Below, one piece after another: positions 36,422 to 45,230 of a DNA stretch of 64,000 bases. The notes beneath the pieces were generated by a model. The model searched no databases, had not been told where the DNA came from, and saw only the letters and a list, made by a program, of their open reading frames with translations. The DNA lies in contig NZ_CP032702.1 of assembly GCF_007833795.1 (NCBI RefSeq), positions 2,232,001-2,296,000 on the forward strand, read 5' to 3'. Position 1 is the first letter of the stretch. Every line of letters starts with the position of its first letter. A program made the translations under genes and the position numbers. Source of the DNA: Candidatus Pantoea soli (GTDB lineage: Bacteria; Pseudomonadota; Gammaproteobacteria; Enterobacterales; Enterobacteriaceae).

Positions 36422-39400
36422 ATGTTTGAAGCGGCACGCGTGGGTGATGATATTGGCCATTCTCATGCGCTGGCAGGGATGATTGCCGGTACGATTGTCG
36501 GTGGACTGATTGCCGCAGCAGGGGGTATTGCCGCCGGGGCCTTGATGATTGCCGGTATCGGTGCGTCATGCCTGGGTATAGGTGTGCTGCTGGTCGGCAC
36601 CAGCCTGGCGGTGGGGTATTTTACGGGCGAACTGGCAACGAAGGCCAGAGACAGCATTGCGGATGCCGGGGCCGCCAGTATGGCGAAGGAAGGCATTATC
36701 GCCACCGGCTCGCATAACGTGTTCATTAATGGCAGACCTGCCGCCCTTGCCACCAATAGCATGGTGGAATGTGCCCGGGATGCTGGCTCTCAGCAGATGG
36801 CTGAAGGCTCCTCACGCGTTTACATCAATGGCCTGCCTGCTGCCCGCCTCGGCGATCAGACCACCTGTGGTGGTAAGGTCATGACCGGTTCCGCAGATGT
36901 GATTATCGGCGGTGAGCCGGAACAGACCCTGCCAATACAGTCAGAAGTCCCGGAATGGCTCTATAAAGCCTCTGACATGACGCTGTTATTTGCCGGACTG
37001 CTCGGTGGCGCGGGCGGAGCAGCAGGCAAAGTCGGGGCGCTGGGAAAACTGCTCAGTAAAATTCCGGGTATCAACAAACTGGCCCGCGTCGCCTGTCGCG
37101 CTGGTGTGCTGATGACCAGTGCCGCCGCCGTGGGGATTATCGCCCGCCCGGTCGACATTGTCAGCGGGCAGAAGTTTCTCGCCGGTGATGACGAACTGGA
37201 CTTTGTATTACTGTCCCGTCTGCCGGTTGTCTGGCAGCGTTACTGGCGCAGTGGTAATCCCGGCGACAGCGTGCTGGGCCGTGGCTGGTCACTTTTCTGG
37301 GAAACCCGACTTGAAAAATATCACGACGGGCTGGTGTGGCGTGCACCGTCCGGTGATTACGTTCCCTTTCCTCTCGTGCCGAAAGGACAGCGAACCTTCT
37401 GTGAACCGGAGAAGCGCTGGCTGGAACACCATCAGGACGATACCTGGTCAGTGTATGACATCAGCGGCGAACGCTGGTGTTACTCACCTCTGCGTAACAA
37501 TTCCCCTTCCCTGCCGCTGCGACTCACCGAACCCTGTGGTAACGATATTCTTTTTGACTGGAATGACGACCATACCCTGCATGCACTCACCGACAGCGCC
37601 GGGCAGCGCGTAGTCTGCCATTATCAGACCGCCAGTGGCCAAAACCGCCTTGCCGGAGTCTGGCTGGATGATGAAATCTGCCTGGTCAGCTACCGCTACG
37701 ATGACAAGGCCAGGCTGATGAGCGTCACCGGACGCGGCGGTCAGGTACGCCGCCGTTTCAGCTGGTATGACGACGGGGACGGTACGGATTTACTGCGCAG
37801 CCATGAGGACAGCAACGGGCTTCTGAATGAATACCTGTGGCGGAACATTGATGGTCTGCCGCGCGTGGTAGCATATCGCAACAGCGCGGGCGAGCAGCTT
37901 GATTTTGAATACGATTTTATGAACGGCACCCGTCGCGCCATCCGCGAAGATGGCGCACAGGCACACTGGCTGGTTGACGACGATGACGATGTTGCACGTT
38001 TCACCGATTATGACGGTCGCCAGACCGGCTTCGTCTGTCGTGATGGCGAGTTGTGCGACATTATCCTGCCCGATGGAGCCATGCGGCGCAGTCAGTGGGA
38101 CCGTTATGGCCGTCTCACGTCAGAAACTGACCCGGCAGGACGCACCACTGAGTATTACTGGTTCAGAAACACTGATCGCATTACCCGAACAGTTTTCCCG
38201 GATTCAACAGCCACTCAGTCTGTATATGACCTGAACGGTCGCCTGCTGTCGGAAACCGATGCACTGAATCACACCACCACGTATCACTACCCTGATGAAG
38301 AAGAAACGCTGCCTGACCGCATCACCGATGCGAGGGGCGGAGACGTGCTGCTGGTGTGGAACCATCAGGGACTGCTGACGCAACGCACTGACTGCTCCGG
38401 CAGCGTGACCCGCTTTACCTATGATCGGTTCGGTCAGCTTATCACCAGTGAGGACGCCGAAGGCAACCTCACACGCCGCGAATGGAACGATGCAGGACAG
38501 CTTACCGCCGTCATTCGGGCTGATGGCAGTCATGAAACGTTACGATGGAACGAGCATGGGCAACTTGCGGCCTGGCGAGACCCGCTGGAAAGTGAGGTTC
38601 GCTGGCACTATTCCGCGCTTGGACTGCCAGAAAGCGTTACCGACCGCACGGGACGAACCCGCCGCTGGCACTATGATCCGAGAGGCAATCTGCTGCGTCT
38701 GGAAAACGGCAACGGTGGCGAGTACCGTTTTACATATGACCCGACAGGCCACCCTCTGAGCGAAGACCGCCCGGACGACACCATCCGTCAGATGGAATGG
38801 AACGCGCGTGGACTGCTCACCACGCTGATGGAAAGCGGCAGGCCGGACGACGATGGCGGCATCCCGCGACGCGCTCAGCAGTTCAGCTATGACAGTAGCG
38901 GCCTGCTGACCACACGCACTACCCGTGATGCTCAGTACCATTACCAGCGTAACAACAGCGGGCAGCTTACCGGCCTGACCCGCAAGCCAACCGCCGATGG
39001 CATGGCGCGGGGAATTGAAGCAGATGAAATTCAGTTTACCTTTGACGCGGCAGGAAACCTGCTCGCTGAACAGGGAGCCAACGGTGAACTGCATTCTGCG
39101 TATGACGTTCTGGGTAATCTTACTGCGCTGACCCTGCCCGGCGGCCAGCAGATAAGCTGGCTGCATTACGGTTCCGGCCACGTCAGTGCCATCCGCTTTA
39201 ATCAGCAAATCATATCCGAATTGACCCGCGACCGCCTTCACAGGGAGGTGGCCCGCACTCAGGGAACCCGTGAACAGACCCGCCAGTATGACAGTCTCGG
39301 CAGACGTACCCGGCAGCGCAGCTTCACACCCGACCTGCCGGAACAGACAATCTTCGAACGCGCCTTCAGCTACACCGGGCGGGGGGAACTATCAGACGTC

Positions 39401-40633
39401 AGTGACACCCTGCGTGGCAATACAATTTATGGCTATGATGAGGAAGGCCGTTTTCTCAGGCACTACGAAGCCCGCCCGGACCACACTAACAGGACGTTCC
39501 GCTACGACGCTGCGGATAACCTGCTGCCGGATAATGACCTCCCTGCCCTGCCGCTGAGGGATAACCGCCTGACGCACTGGCAGAACCTGTTTATGAAATA
39601 TGACTGGTGGGGTAACCTCGTCAGTCGCCGAAGTGGTCTGTATGAACAGCATTATGAATACGACGCGGAAAACCGGCTGATACGGGCAGAAGGCACCGGA
39701 CCGGAAGGCCGATTTACCGCACACTACCATTATGATGGACTGGGCCGCCGCACCCGCAAGACGATCACCACACAACACGGCACCACGGAGACGCGCTTCC
39801 TCTGGCAGGGCTTGCGACTGTTGCAGGAACAGCAGCAGAACGGGCAATGCCAGACCTATGTTTACGACCCGAACGAAACATACAGCCCGCTGGCGCGTAT
39901 TGACCATTTGCGTGACGAAAATAGTGGGGAGGTTCTGTGGTTCACAACCGATCTGAACGGTGCACCGCTGGATATCACTGATGAACAGGGACAGCTCCGA
40001 TGGAGCGGTCATTACGGGAGTTTTGGTGAGGTTGCACGGCAGACGGAAGGCTTCCACAGACTCGCGCAGCAAACTGCCCTCGCTCATCAGCCACTGCGCT
40101 ATGCCGGGCAGTACGCGGACAATGAAACGGGTCTGCACTATAATCTTTTCAGGTATTACGATCCTAAGATTGGACGCTTTACGGTTCAAGACCCCATAGG
40201 ATTACAGGGAGGCTGGAATCTTTATCAGTATGCTCCGAATCCGCTGGGTTGGATTGATCCGTGGGGACTGTCAAGATATCCTGGGGTCGATTTCTCAGGA
40301 AGCGATGCACTTTATCCTCATGGTGAAAATATTGTAAAAATACCAATGACAGGCAGTCGTTATGGCGACTTTAAGGCAGCAAACGAATTGGCAAATTACA
40401 AAAACTCAGTTGGGAATATTACAGGTAAATCACATCCAGATGGCTATACCTGGCACCATTTAAATGATTATGATCCCATAACGAATACTTCTACCATGCA
40501 ACTTGTAGAGACAAGCGCTCATGAAGCCACTTTCCCTCACTCCGGCTCAGTGAGCCAATATGAACAGTATCATGGTGTTAAATATGAATCACTTGAAGCC
40601 AAGAAAACTGCAAAATCATTGAATTGTAAATAG
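36422..40633 (+). CDS. PAAR-Rhs polymorphic toxin with WHH nuclease tip
   Basis: 1403 residues. Two N-terminal membrane helices (about 17-70) are followed by a PAAR-like domain (about 90-170: GSHNVFINGRPAALATNS, GLPAARLGDQTTCGG) and another helix pair (185-240). A long YD-repeat Rhs shell ends at residues 1240-1281 with the hyperconserved FRYYDPKIGRFTVQDPIG and NPLGWIDPWGL. The tip (1283-1403) contains GYTWHHLNDYDP...MQLVETSAHEATFPHSG with Trp1344-His-His, the WHH variant of HNH/EndoVII nucleases. It is probably a type VI-delivered DNase. No T6SS structural gene is in the window. The tip and everything after it are AT-rich, unlike the shell, as usual for exchanged tips. Confidence 0.93.
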   Translation: MFEAARVGDDIGHSHALAGMIAGTIVGGLIAAAGGIAAGALMIAGIGASCLGIGVLLVGTSLAVGYFTGELATKARDSIADAGAASMAKEGIIATGSHNVFINGRPAALATNSMVECARDAGSQQMAEGSSRVYINGLPAARLGDQTTCGGKVMTGSADVIIGGEPEQTLPIQSEVPEWLYKASDMTLLFAGLLGGAGGAAGKVGALGKLLSKIPGINKLARVACRAGVLMTSAAAVGIIARPVDIVSGQKFLAGDDELDFVLLSRLPVVWQRYWRSGNPGDSVLGRGWSLFWETRLEKYHDGLVWRAPSGDYVPFPLVPKGQRTFCEPEKRWLEHHQDDTWSVYDISGERWCYSPLRNNSPSLPLRLTEPCGNDILFDWNDDHTLHALTDSAGQRVVCHYQTASGQNRLAGVWLDDEICLVSYRYDDKARLMSVTGRGGQVRRRFSWYDDGDGTDLLRSHEDSNGLLNEYLWRNIDGLPRVVAYRNSAGEQLDFEYDFMNGTRRAIREDGAQAHWLVDDDDDVARFTDYDGRQTGFVCRDGELCDIILPDGAMRRSQWDRYGRLTSETDPAGRTTEYYWFRNTDRITRTVFPDSTATQSVYDLNGRLLSETDALNHTTTYHYPDEEETLPDRITDARGGDVLLVWNHQGLLTQRTDCSGSVTRFTYDRFGQLITSEDAEGNLTRREWNDAGQLTAVIRADGSHETLRWNEHGQLAAWRDPLESEVRWHYSALGLPESVTDRTGRTRRWHYDPRGNLLRLENGNGGEYRFTYDPTGHPLSEDRPDDTIRQMEWNARGLLTTLMESGRPDDDGGIPRRAQQFSYDSSGLLTTRTTRDAQYHYQRNNSGQLTGLTRKPTADGMARGIEADEIQFTFDAAGNLLAEQGANGELHSAYDVLGNLTALTLPGGQQISWLHYGSGHVSAIRFNQQIISELTRDRLHREVARTQGTREQTRQYDSLGRRTRQRSFTPDLPEQTIFERAFSYTGRGELSDVSDTLRGNTIYGYDEEGRFLRHYEARPDHTNRTFRYDAADNLLPDNDLPALPLRDNRLTHWQNLFMKYDWWGNLVSRRSGLYEQHYEYDAENRLIRAEGTGPEGRFTAHYHYDGLGRRTRKTITTQHGTTETRFLWQGLRLLQEQQQNGQCQTYVYDPNETYSPLARIDHLRDENSGEVLWFTTDLNGAPLDITDEQGQLRWSGHYGSFGEVARQTEGFHRLAQQTALAHQPLRYAGQYADNETGLHYNLFRYYDPKIGRFTVQDPIGLQGGWNLYQYAPNPLGWIDPWGLSRYPGVDFSGSDALYPHGENIVKIPMTGSRYGDFKAANELANYKNSVGNITGKSHPDGYTWHHLNDYDPITNTSTMQLVETSAHEATFPHSGSVSQYEQYHGVKYESLEAKKTAKSLNCK
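40022..40266 (+). repeat. Rhs core 3' segment, master copy
   Basis: 245 bp that recur nearly unchanged and without gaps at 42748-42992 (constant offset 2726). It encodes the end of the Rhs shell through NPLGWIDPWG. Decayed relatives are at 41935-42075 and 43785-43978. This is the homology used for tip exchange. Confidence 0.88.
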
Positions 40634-40644
40634 TGAGGTACATT

Positions 40645-41034
40645 ATGCAATCAGAAGACTTAAAATTTTATGAAGATGATGAAGGCATTGCTGTCGATTT
40701 GAAGTTGAAAGCATTCGGTCCGGATGAAGTACAATGTGTTAATCTTGAATCTGAACTATCAGATAAAAAGATGGAAAATGATATACTCTGTTTAATTAAT
40801 CACCAAAATGAATTTTCACAAAAAATTCAAAAAGCAGCTCATGAGTATTGTATTAAAATTTACAATCAAAAGCCGTCTGATCTTAAACTTATAAAAATTT
40901 ACATCTTCCCAGATAAAGAAAATGAATATGGTTTTATGTTCTCCACAAAAATTGATAGTGAGCATGGAGTTGGTGTAAAAATGATAAATGGAAATATAGA
41001 AAAAATTGGCAGTAGTGAAACGGCATTTTTGTAA
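40645..41034 (+). CDS. Putative immunity protein for the WHH tip
   Basis: 129 residues from ATG 40645, 11 bp after the rhs stop, with GTGAGGT upstream. Acidic and AT-rich (MQSEDLKFYEDDEGIAVDLK...). Position directly behind the toxin tip, size, charge and base composition are those of a cognate immunity protein. It is not similar to the SUKH protein that follows the second WHH tip. Family not recognised. Confidence 0.7.
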   Translation: MQSEDLKFYEDDEGIAVDLKLKAFGPDEVQCVNLESELSDKKMENDILCLINHQNEFSQKIQKAAHEYCIKIYNQKPSDLKLIKIYIFPDKENEYGFMFSTKIDSEHGVGVKMINGNIEKIGSSETAFL

Positions 41035-41080
41035 AATATCTCTATATTCAATAAAATAAATAAAATATCGTAGAAAATTG

Positions 41081-41123
41081 AACTGTACCTTAATATAGAC
41101 AATATATTAAGGTACAGTTTTTA
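41081..41123 (+). terminator. Terminator after the rhs-immunity pair
   Basis: Perfect 17-bp stem AACTGTACCTTAATATA / TATATTAAGGTACAGTT (41081-41097 with 41103-41119) with a 5-base loop, followed by TTTTTA. It probably ends the Eag-Rhs-immunity operon, leaving the downstream modules without this promoter. Confidence 0.85.
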
Positions 41124-41186
41124 CATTAACAACAGATTTTGTTAGAGTTGAAATTTTTCGATTCGCATTTAATATAATTTTTAACA

Positions 41187-41474
41187 TTGGATGTCAATCC
41201 GGATGTAACTATAAGTTATTCTGGTGATTCCGTTCTTGACTTTCAGTCAGCAAATGAAATCGCCGATCTTATTCAAAAATCTACTCCAGAAGGCTATGTA
41301 TGGCACCATTTAGATGATTATGGCCCTAAAATCAACACAGGTACGAGGCAACTTGTAGAACAGAATGCGCATTCAGGAATTCCCCATAGCGGCGGTGTAA
41401 TTCAATATAAAGCTGCTACTGGAAAAAGCTATACACCCCCAGCGAAATTCGGAGAAAAAAAATCATATTCTTAG
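41187..41474 (+). pseudogene. Orphan Rhs tip with WHH nuclease motif
   Basis: An open frame (first possible start TTG 41187) encodes a toxin tip with no Rhs core: NPDVTISYSGDSVLDFQSANE...EGYVWHHLDDYGPKINTGTRQLVEQNAHSGIPHSG. It parallels the tip of the full Rhs protein (GYTWHHLNDYDP...QLVETSAHEATFPHSG) but differs widely elsewhere. No ribosome site or core homology precedes it, so it should be silent unless recombined onto the core. Confidence 0.75.
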
Positions 41475-42057
41475 TTTTGGAAGAATCGGAAAAAAAATTA
41501 TTTTAGATGATATAATAAGTTTTGAAACTTCTAATAAGATAGCTTTACCAATAGATTTTATTGATTTTTATTTGAGAAATAATAGTGGCTATTTGCCCAA
41601 AGAAAATGAGCCTAAACCATTTCTGCTTGGTGGCTTTTTGTCATTTTCCCATGGGAAACTCCCAATTGAAAAACGCTACAAAGAATTATTAGAAGATTGG
41701 CCTAATCTTTTAGGTATGATTCCATTCGCATATGATGATGGTGAAAACCTATTTCTAATATCTACTGTTTCAGAAAGTTATGGTGAAGTGAAAATCTGGC
41801 TCATTGACGAAAATGAGTTAGATATAGTCTCAGCGTCGTTTTCATCATTCATCAATAAACTGAAAAAAAAATTGATTTATTTCATTCTAAACTGGTGCAT
41901 CAGGTATCTGCACCAGTCCATGTTCGCCAAAAAGACAAATCGCCAGCTATCATTCCCGGAATTACGATCCTCAAAATGGTCGCTTTACGGAACAGGACCC
42001 TATAGGATTGCCGGGCGGCTGGAACCTTTACAGTATGCACCGAATCCGCTGGGTTAA
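41467..42057 (+). pseudogene. SUKH (SMI1/KNR4) immunity gene without canonical start, running into core debris
   Basis: The frame is open from before 41467 and matches SUKH immunity proteins: ISFETSNKIALPIDFIDFYLRNNSG, KPFLLGGFLSFS and LIGMIPFAYDDGENLFLIS-like. No ATG or GTG exists upstream in frame; only ATT 41467 or an internal TTG 41572 could start it. After residue about 135 the frame continues through Rhs core debris to 42057, so the native stop is probably lost in a poly-A frameshift near 41870. It partners the orphan WHH tip. A second, more decayed copy lies at 44098-44325. Confidence 0.7.
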
Positions 42058-42075
42058 ATTGACCTGTAAGGGCTG
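41935..42075 (+). pseudogene. Decayed Rhs core 3' remnant, different lineage
   Basis: One frame reads ASYHSRNYDPQNGRFTEQDP then IGLPGGWNLY, the Rhs core end with residues unlike the master copy (which has PKIGRFTVQDPIGLQGG). A base is missing after AACCTTTA, and the WIDP stretch carries a stop (TAA 42067-42069). It leads in frame into the TNT tip. Confidence 0.75.
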
Positions 42076-42411
42076 AGTACCGAACTCGTTTCATACTGGC
42101 CACCAAATGATGGTGCTTATGGTGAAACCAAAATTTCATTTTTGGAGCCTGGAAAAATAATTTTTCGTTATGGATATCCGGGGGGTACATATACTTCACC
42201 GGTTGGTACACCATATTCGATGTGTGCATTGCCCGTTGCGAATAATAATAAAGATTATACTGTTTATGAACTTCTTAAACCCATGACAAATGTACAGAAA
42301 AGCAAAATTGCTCCCTGGTTTGGTGAAATCGGCTTGGGGACGCAGTATAAATTATGTCAATCAGTGCGGAAATACGTAGATTCTGGACACCTGAAAGAAA
42401 TAAAAAAATAA
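42070..42411 (+). pseudogene. Orphan Rhs tip with TNT-type NAD glycohydrolase domain
   Basis: About 113 codons, open from the stop at 42069 to TAA 42411. It matches the TNT (tuberculosis necrotising toxin) fold pattern: WPPNDGAYGETKISFLEPGK, IFRYGYPGGTYTSPVGTPYS, LLKPMTNVQKSKIAPWFGE and GLGTQYKL. TNT toxins cleave NAD(P)+. It is cut off from a working core by frameshift and stop, so it is stored or dead rather than expressed as part of Rhs. Immunity gene follows at 42423. Confidence 0.78.
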
Positions 42412-42422
42412 AGGAAAATCTT

Positions 42423-42644
42423 GTGGATAAAGAAGAATTGATAAAAAATCTGAATAAATTGAGCATCCCAAATGATAGCTATTCTATTGGAAGCATTGAG
42501 GACGAAGCCCTGTGTATGATCTTTGATGGCTTGACGTGGTGTATTTTTTATAGTGAGAAAGGACATCGTACGGAACCCGAATATTTTGCAAGCGAAAATG
42601 ATGCCTGTCATGCTTTTATAAACCGAATTAAAAAATGGTTTTGA
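42423..42644 (+). CDS. Putative immunity protein for the TNT tip
   Basis: 73 residues from GTG 42423 (VDKEELIKNLNKLSIPNDSY...), with AAGGAAAAT upstream and 11 bp after the TNT stop; the longer frame starting inside the toxin is unlikely. Small, AT-rich, ending HAFINRIKKWF. Order and spacing suggest the cognate antitoxin. Still intact although the toxin's core is broken. Confidence 0.65.
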   Translation: MDKEELIKNLNKLSIPNDSYSIGSIEDEALCMIFDGLTWCIFYSEKGHRTEPEYFASENDACHAFINRIKKWF

Positions 42645-42747
42645 TTTTTTAGCATCATCATAAATCCTCTTTCATGCCCAAAAAAGGTGGCAATGAATCG
42701 TGTATTGTGAATTGGGACAGATCCTGTGGAGCTGGCAGTGTGTGGGC

Positions 42748-42992
42748 TTTGGCGAGGTTGCATCACAGATGGAAGGTTTCCACAGATTCACGCAACAAAC
42801 TGCCCTCGCTCATCAGCCATTGCGCTATGCCGGGCAGTACGCAGACAGTGAAACGGGTCTGCACTATAATCTTTTCAGGTATTACGATCCTCAGATTGGA
42901 CGCTTTACGGTACAGGACCCCATAGGATTACAGGGAGGCTGGAATCTTTATCAGTATGCTCCGAATCCGCTGGGTTGGATTGATCCGTGGGG
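42748..42992 (+). repeat. Rhs core 3' segment, second copy
   Basis: Ungapped near-copy of 40022-40266 (offset 2726). It encodes GFHRFTQQTALAHQPLRYAG...YYDPQIGRFTVQDPIG to NPLGWIDPWGL. Conservation this high, beside two decayed copies, suggests recent duplication or gene conversion with the master core. Confidence 0.88.
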
Positions 42993-43307
42993 GTTAACAT
43001 CACGGAGAGCGGCATTCAGAACGGCAAAAGAACAGGCAAAAATTCCTAAAAGTAGCCAGTTTACAACACACAAATATGTTTACGATAACGATGTTGAAAA
43101 CAGGACTGTCTGCGAATTTGATGTTAATAGTAGTAAAAATATGTTGTCCTCCACGAAGAGGATAAATTTGGGCGAGGGCCACATTTCCATGCTGCGGATG
43201 ACCTGAGAAACAATCCAATGGAAAAAGGAAAATACAATCAATACCCAAGCCATCACCCTGAAGATGTTAATGGATTTAATTCTAAAAAAAAGATGAGCTG
43301 CTCATGA
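42748..43307 (+). pseudogene. Truncated Rhs core with frameshifted HNH-like toxin tip
   Basis: The core end continues in frame into the tip TSRRAAFRTAKEQAKIPKSSQF...YDNDVENRTVCEFDVNSSKN, then shifts near 43140. The rest reads in another frame: EEDKFGRGPHFHAADDL and YNQYPSHHPEDVNGFN, ending in TGA 43305-43307. The GRGPHFHAADD plus SHHPED pattern is typical of HNH-like polymorphic toxin tips. One base change could restore the full tip. It overlaps the immunity start by ATGA. Confidence 0.75.
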
Positions 43308-43762
43308 AAAAAGAATTATCAAGAATTGAGGCACTAAAAGAAAAAATTGATCAAAAGAAAATTGCGTTAGATATATTTGGAGAAAAAGAAGGAAACTTCA
43401 TCTTTCTTGATAGCATTTCATCCAGGGAAATTATTTTACAAGCCGATAAAATAGCATACAAAAACATCATAACCAGAATAAAAAAAGAAGACGACAAATC
43501 AAATGATATCATCAAAAAATTTGACTTGATGGTGTTTGATTTGTCAAGCTCAAATCTCTCAGATATATCGTTTTTTGTTTTCAGCGAAAAAATATACGAT
43601 GTAACAACTTCTGTACCTGTTTTTTTAAGTGTTTATGAGAAAATAAAAAATAAATCAAGCTATCATGATATTATCATTCACAGTAAAAATTTAAATTTTG
43701 GATTATGCTTACTCCTTGATGAACATTATATCTCCATCTCGCACTGGAAAAATAATAGTTAA
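43304..43762 (+). CDS. Putative immunity protein for the HNH-like tip
   Basis: 152 residues from ATG 43304, overlapping the toxin stop as ATGA. Lys/Ile/Asp-rich and very AT-rich (MKKELSRIEALKEKIDQKKI...). Soluble. Order and coupling imply the cognate immunity protein; family not recognised. Intact despite the toxin frameshift. Confidence 0.65.
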   Translation: MKKELSRIEALKEKIDQKKIALDIFGEKEGNFIFLDSISSREIILQADKIAYKNIITRIKKEDDKSNDIIKKFDLMVFDLSSSNLSDISFFVFSEKIYDVTTSVPVFLSVYEKIKNKSSYHDIIIHSKNLNFGLCLLLDEHYISISHWKNNS

Positions 43763-43784
43763 CTTTCTCATGGAGGCAAATTTA

Positions 43785-43978
43785 GCGATATGCCTGGCTC
43801 ATCAGCTGCTGCGCTACGCCAGGCATTACACTGACAGTGAAACCGGGCTGCACTACAATTTTTTTCAGCTATTACGACCCGCGGATTGGGCGGTTTACGA
43901 TGCATGACCCGATAAGATTAATGGGAGTCTGGAACCTTTATCGATATGCGCCGAATCCGTTAAAATGGATTGATTAAC
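43785..43978 (+). pseudogene. Decayed Rhs core 3' remnant
   Basis: Frames combine to LAHQLLRYARHYTDSETGLH, then YYDPRIGRFTMHDPIRLMGV and WNLYRYAPNPLKWID followed by a stop. An extra T in the TTTTTT run and the stop after WID disable it. No toxin tip follows directly. Confidence 0.75.
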
Positions 43979-44097
43979 CTGGATTGGCTGTTAATCCTGT
44001 TTCCAGAATACCATTTAGAATAATTATAAAATAACATTAACTTATAAGACATGTAACGCCATGAAAATTATAACCATTTTACTTTACCAAAGGATCT

Positions 44098-44325
44098 TAT
44101 TGATTTTTTATTTGAAAGATAATGGCATTTATTTACCCAAAGAAGATGAATAAAAACCTTTCTTACTTGGTGGCTTTTCTTTTTTTCCATGGGGAAATTT
44201 CACTTGAGAAACGCCACAAAAAACTGTTAGAAGATTGGTCTAATCTTATAGGTATGATTTCATTCGCCTATAATGATGGTGGAAACCTATTTCTGATATC
44301 TGCTTTTTCAGATAGTTTTTTGTAA
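44098..44325 (+). pseudogene. SUKH immunity remnant
   Basis: Translated with two in-frame stops it reads LKDNGIYLPKEDE.KPFLLGGF and LLEDWSNLIGMISFAYNDGG then NLFLISAFSDSF. It is clearly a second copy of the SUKH gene at 41467 but lacks both ends. Sequence between 43979 and 44097 holds nothing recognisable. Confidence 0.75.
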
Positions 44326-44356
44326 GGTTAAGCTCTGACTCACTAATGAAAATGAA

Positions 44357-44427
44357 GTTCGAGTGCAGTCAGAGGAGCCAGATTCAGAAAAGCCCGCTCA
44401 GGGAAAACCGAGCGGGCTTTTTGCTTT
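44357..44427 (+). repeat. Right direct repeat of Rhs island (att-like)
   Basis: 71 bp matching 35562-35632 at 69 positions. It includes the tRNA-Asn T-arm, acceptor 3' strand, CCA and the whole terminator hairpin. It is not a complete tRNA. It marks the right edge of the inserted segment. Confidence 0.8.
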
Positions 44428-44469
44428 TCACACTGGCGGGCACGTCTTCCGGGCTGGCGCTCACCCGGG

Positions 44470-45222
44470 TTAAAAACGGCGACGTGCAAAGGCCAGCATA
44501 CGTTCGGCCAGCGCCTGCGGCGTCTGCATCGGCATCAGATGTCCGGCACCCTCAATGATTTCCAGTTCGCCCTGTGGCAGATGCGTGCGCATGATGTCAC
44601 GCTGCGCCTCCACTCCCGGTACGTTGCCATCCTCGCTGCCCAGCACCATCAGCGCTGGCAGAGTAAGACGGCCGATGCGGTCGCCCCACGCTTCACGGCT
44701 GCCGTACAGCGGCCAGGCGTGCCACGCCGTCAGGCTGGCGCTTTGCGCATCGGCAATGGCCACCTCGCGCAGCGCATCCGGCAGCCGCGCTGAACAGGCA
44801 CCGTCGACAAAGGCTTCTGCCTCCTGCCGCGTGCCCTGATAGGCCGCCTGCGCCTGGCGATCCTGTTCGCTCATCGGCTGCGGGCCGGGCGGCGACGGTG
44901 CTACCAGCACCAGCCGCGTCAGATAGTCGGGCTGCTGCGCCGCCAGCGCCAGCGCCACTTTGCCGGTCATTGAGTGGCCGACCAGAATCACTTTCCGCAA
45001 CTGCAGCGCACGAATGGTTTCATCCACCTGTCGCGCCATGGCGGCAACATCATAACCTTCAGCCTGTGCCGCATCGCCAAAGCCGGGCGTGTTGATCGCC
45101 ACGCAGCGATAGTCGCGATCCAGATACGGCAGCGTGGGAAACCAGGTGCGGTGTGACCCGCCCAGATAGTGCATTAATACAAAGGTGGTTTCGCCCTGCC
45201 CCTGTATGCTGTATGGCAGCAT
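44470..45222 (-). CDS. Alpha/beta hydrolase
   Basis: 250 residues. Nucleophile elbow GHSMTG with Ser84, acid in LGSEDGNVPG and His in EGAGHLMPM form the triad. The oxyanion region is LMHYLGGSHRTW. Soluble esterase- or hydrolase-like enzyme; substrate unknown. Start ATG 45222 is 8 bp after the stop of the isomerase-like gene, so it is the last gene of a three-gene leftward operon. Confidence 0.85.
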   Translation of the reverse strand: MLPYSIQGQGETTFVLMHYLGGSHRTWFPTLPYLDRDYRCVAINTPGFGDAAQAEGYDVAAMARQVDETIRALQLRKVILVGHSMTGKVALALAAQQPDYLTRLVLVAPSPPGPQPMSEQDRQAQAAYQGTRQEAEAFVDGACSARLPDALREVAIADAQSASLTAWHAWPLYGSREAWGDRIGRLTLPALMVLGSEDGNVPGVEAQRDIMRTHLPQGELEIIEGAGHLMPMQTPQALAERMLAFARRRF

Positions 45223-45230
45223 AAAACCTC

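Noticed and set aside
38540..39241. 233-codon leftward open frame inside rhs
   Set aside because: Shadow of the Rhs YD-repeat coding sequence.
37500..39600. YD repeats as a CRISPR-like or tandem DNA repeat array
   Set aside because: Repetition is at the protein level with irregular DNA spacing and no spacers; it is ordinary Rhs shell coding sequence.
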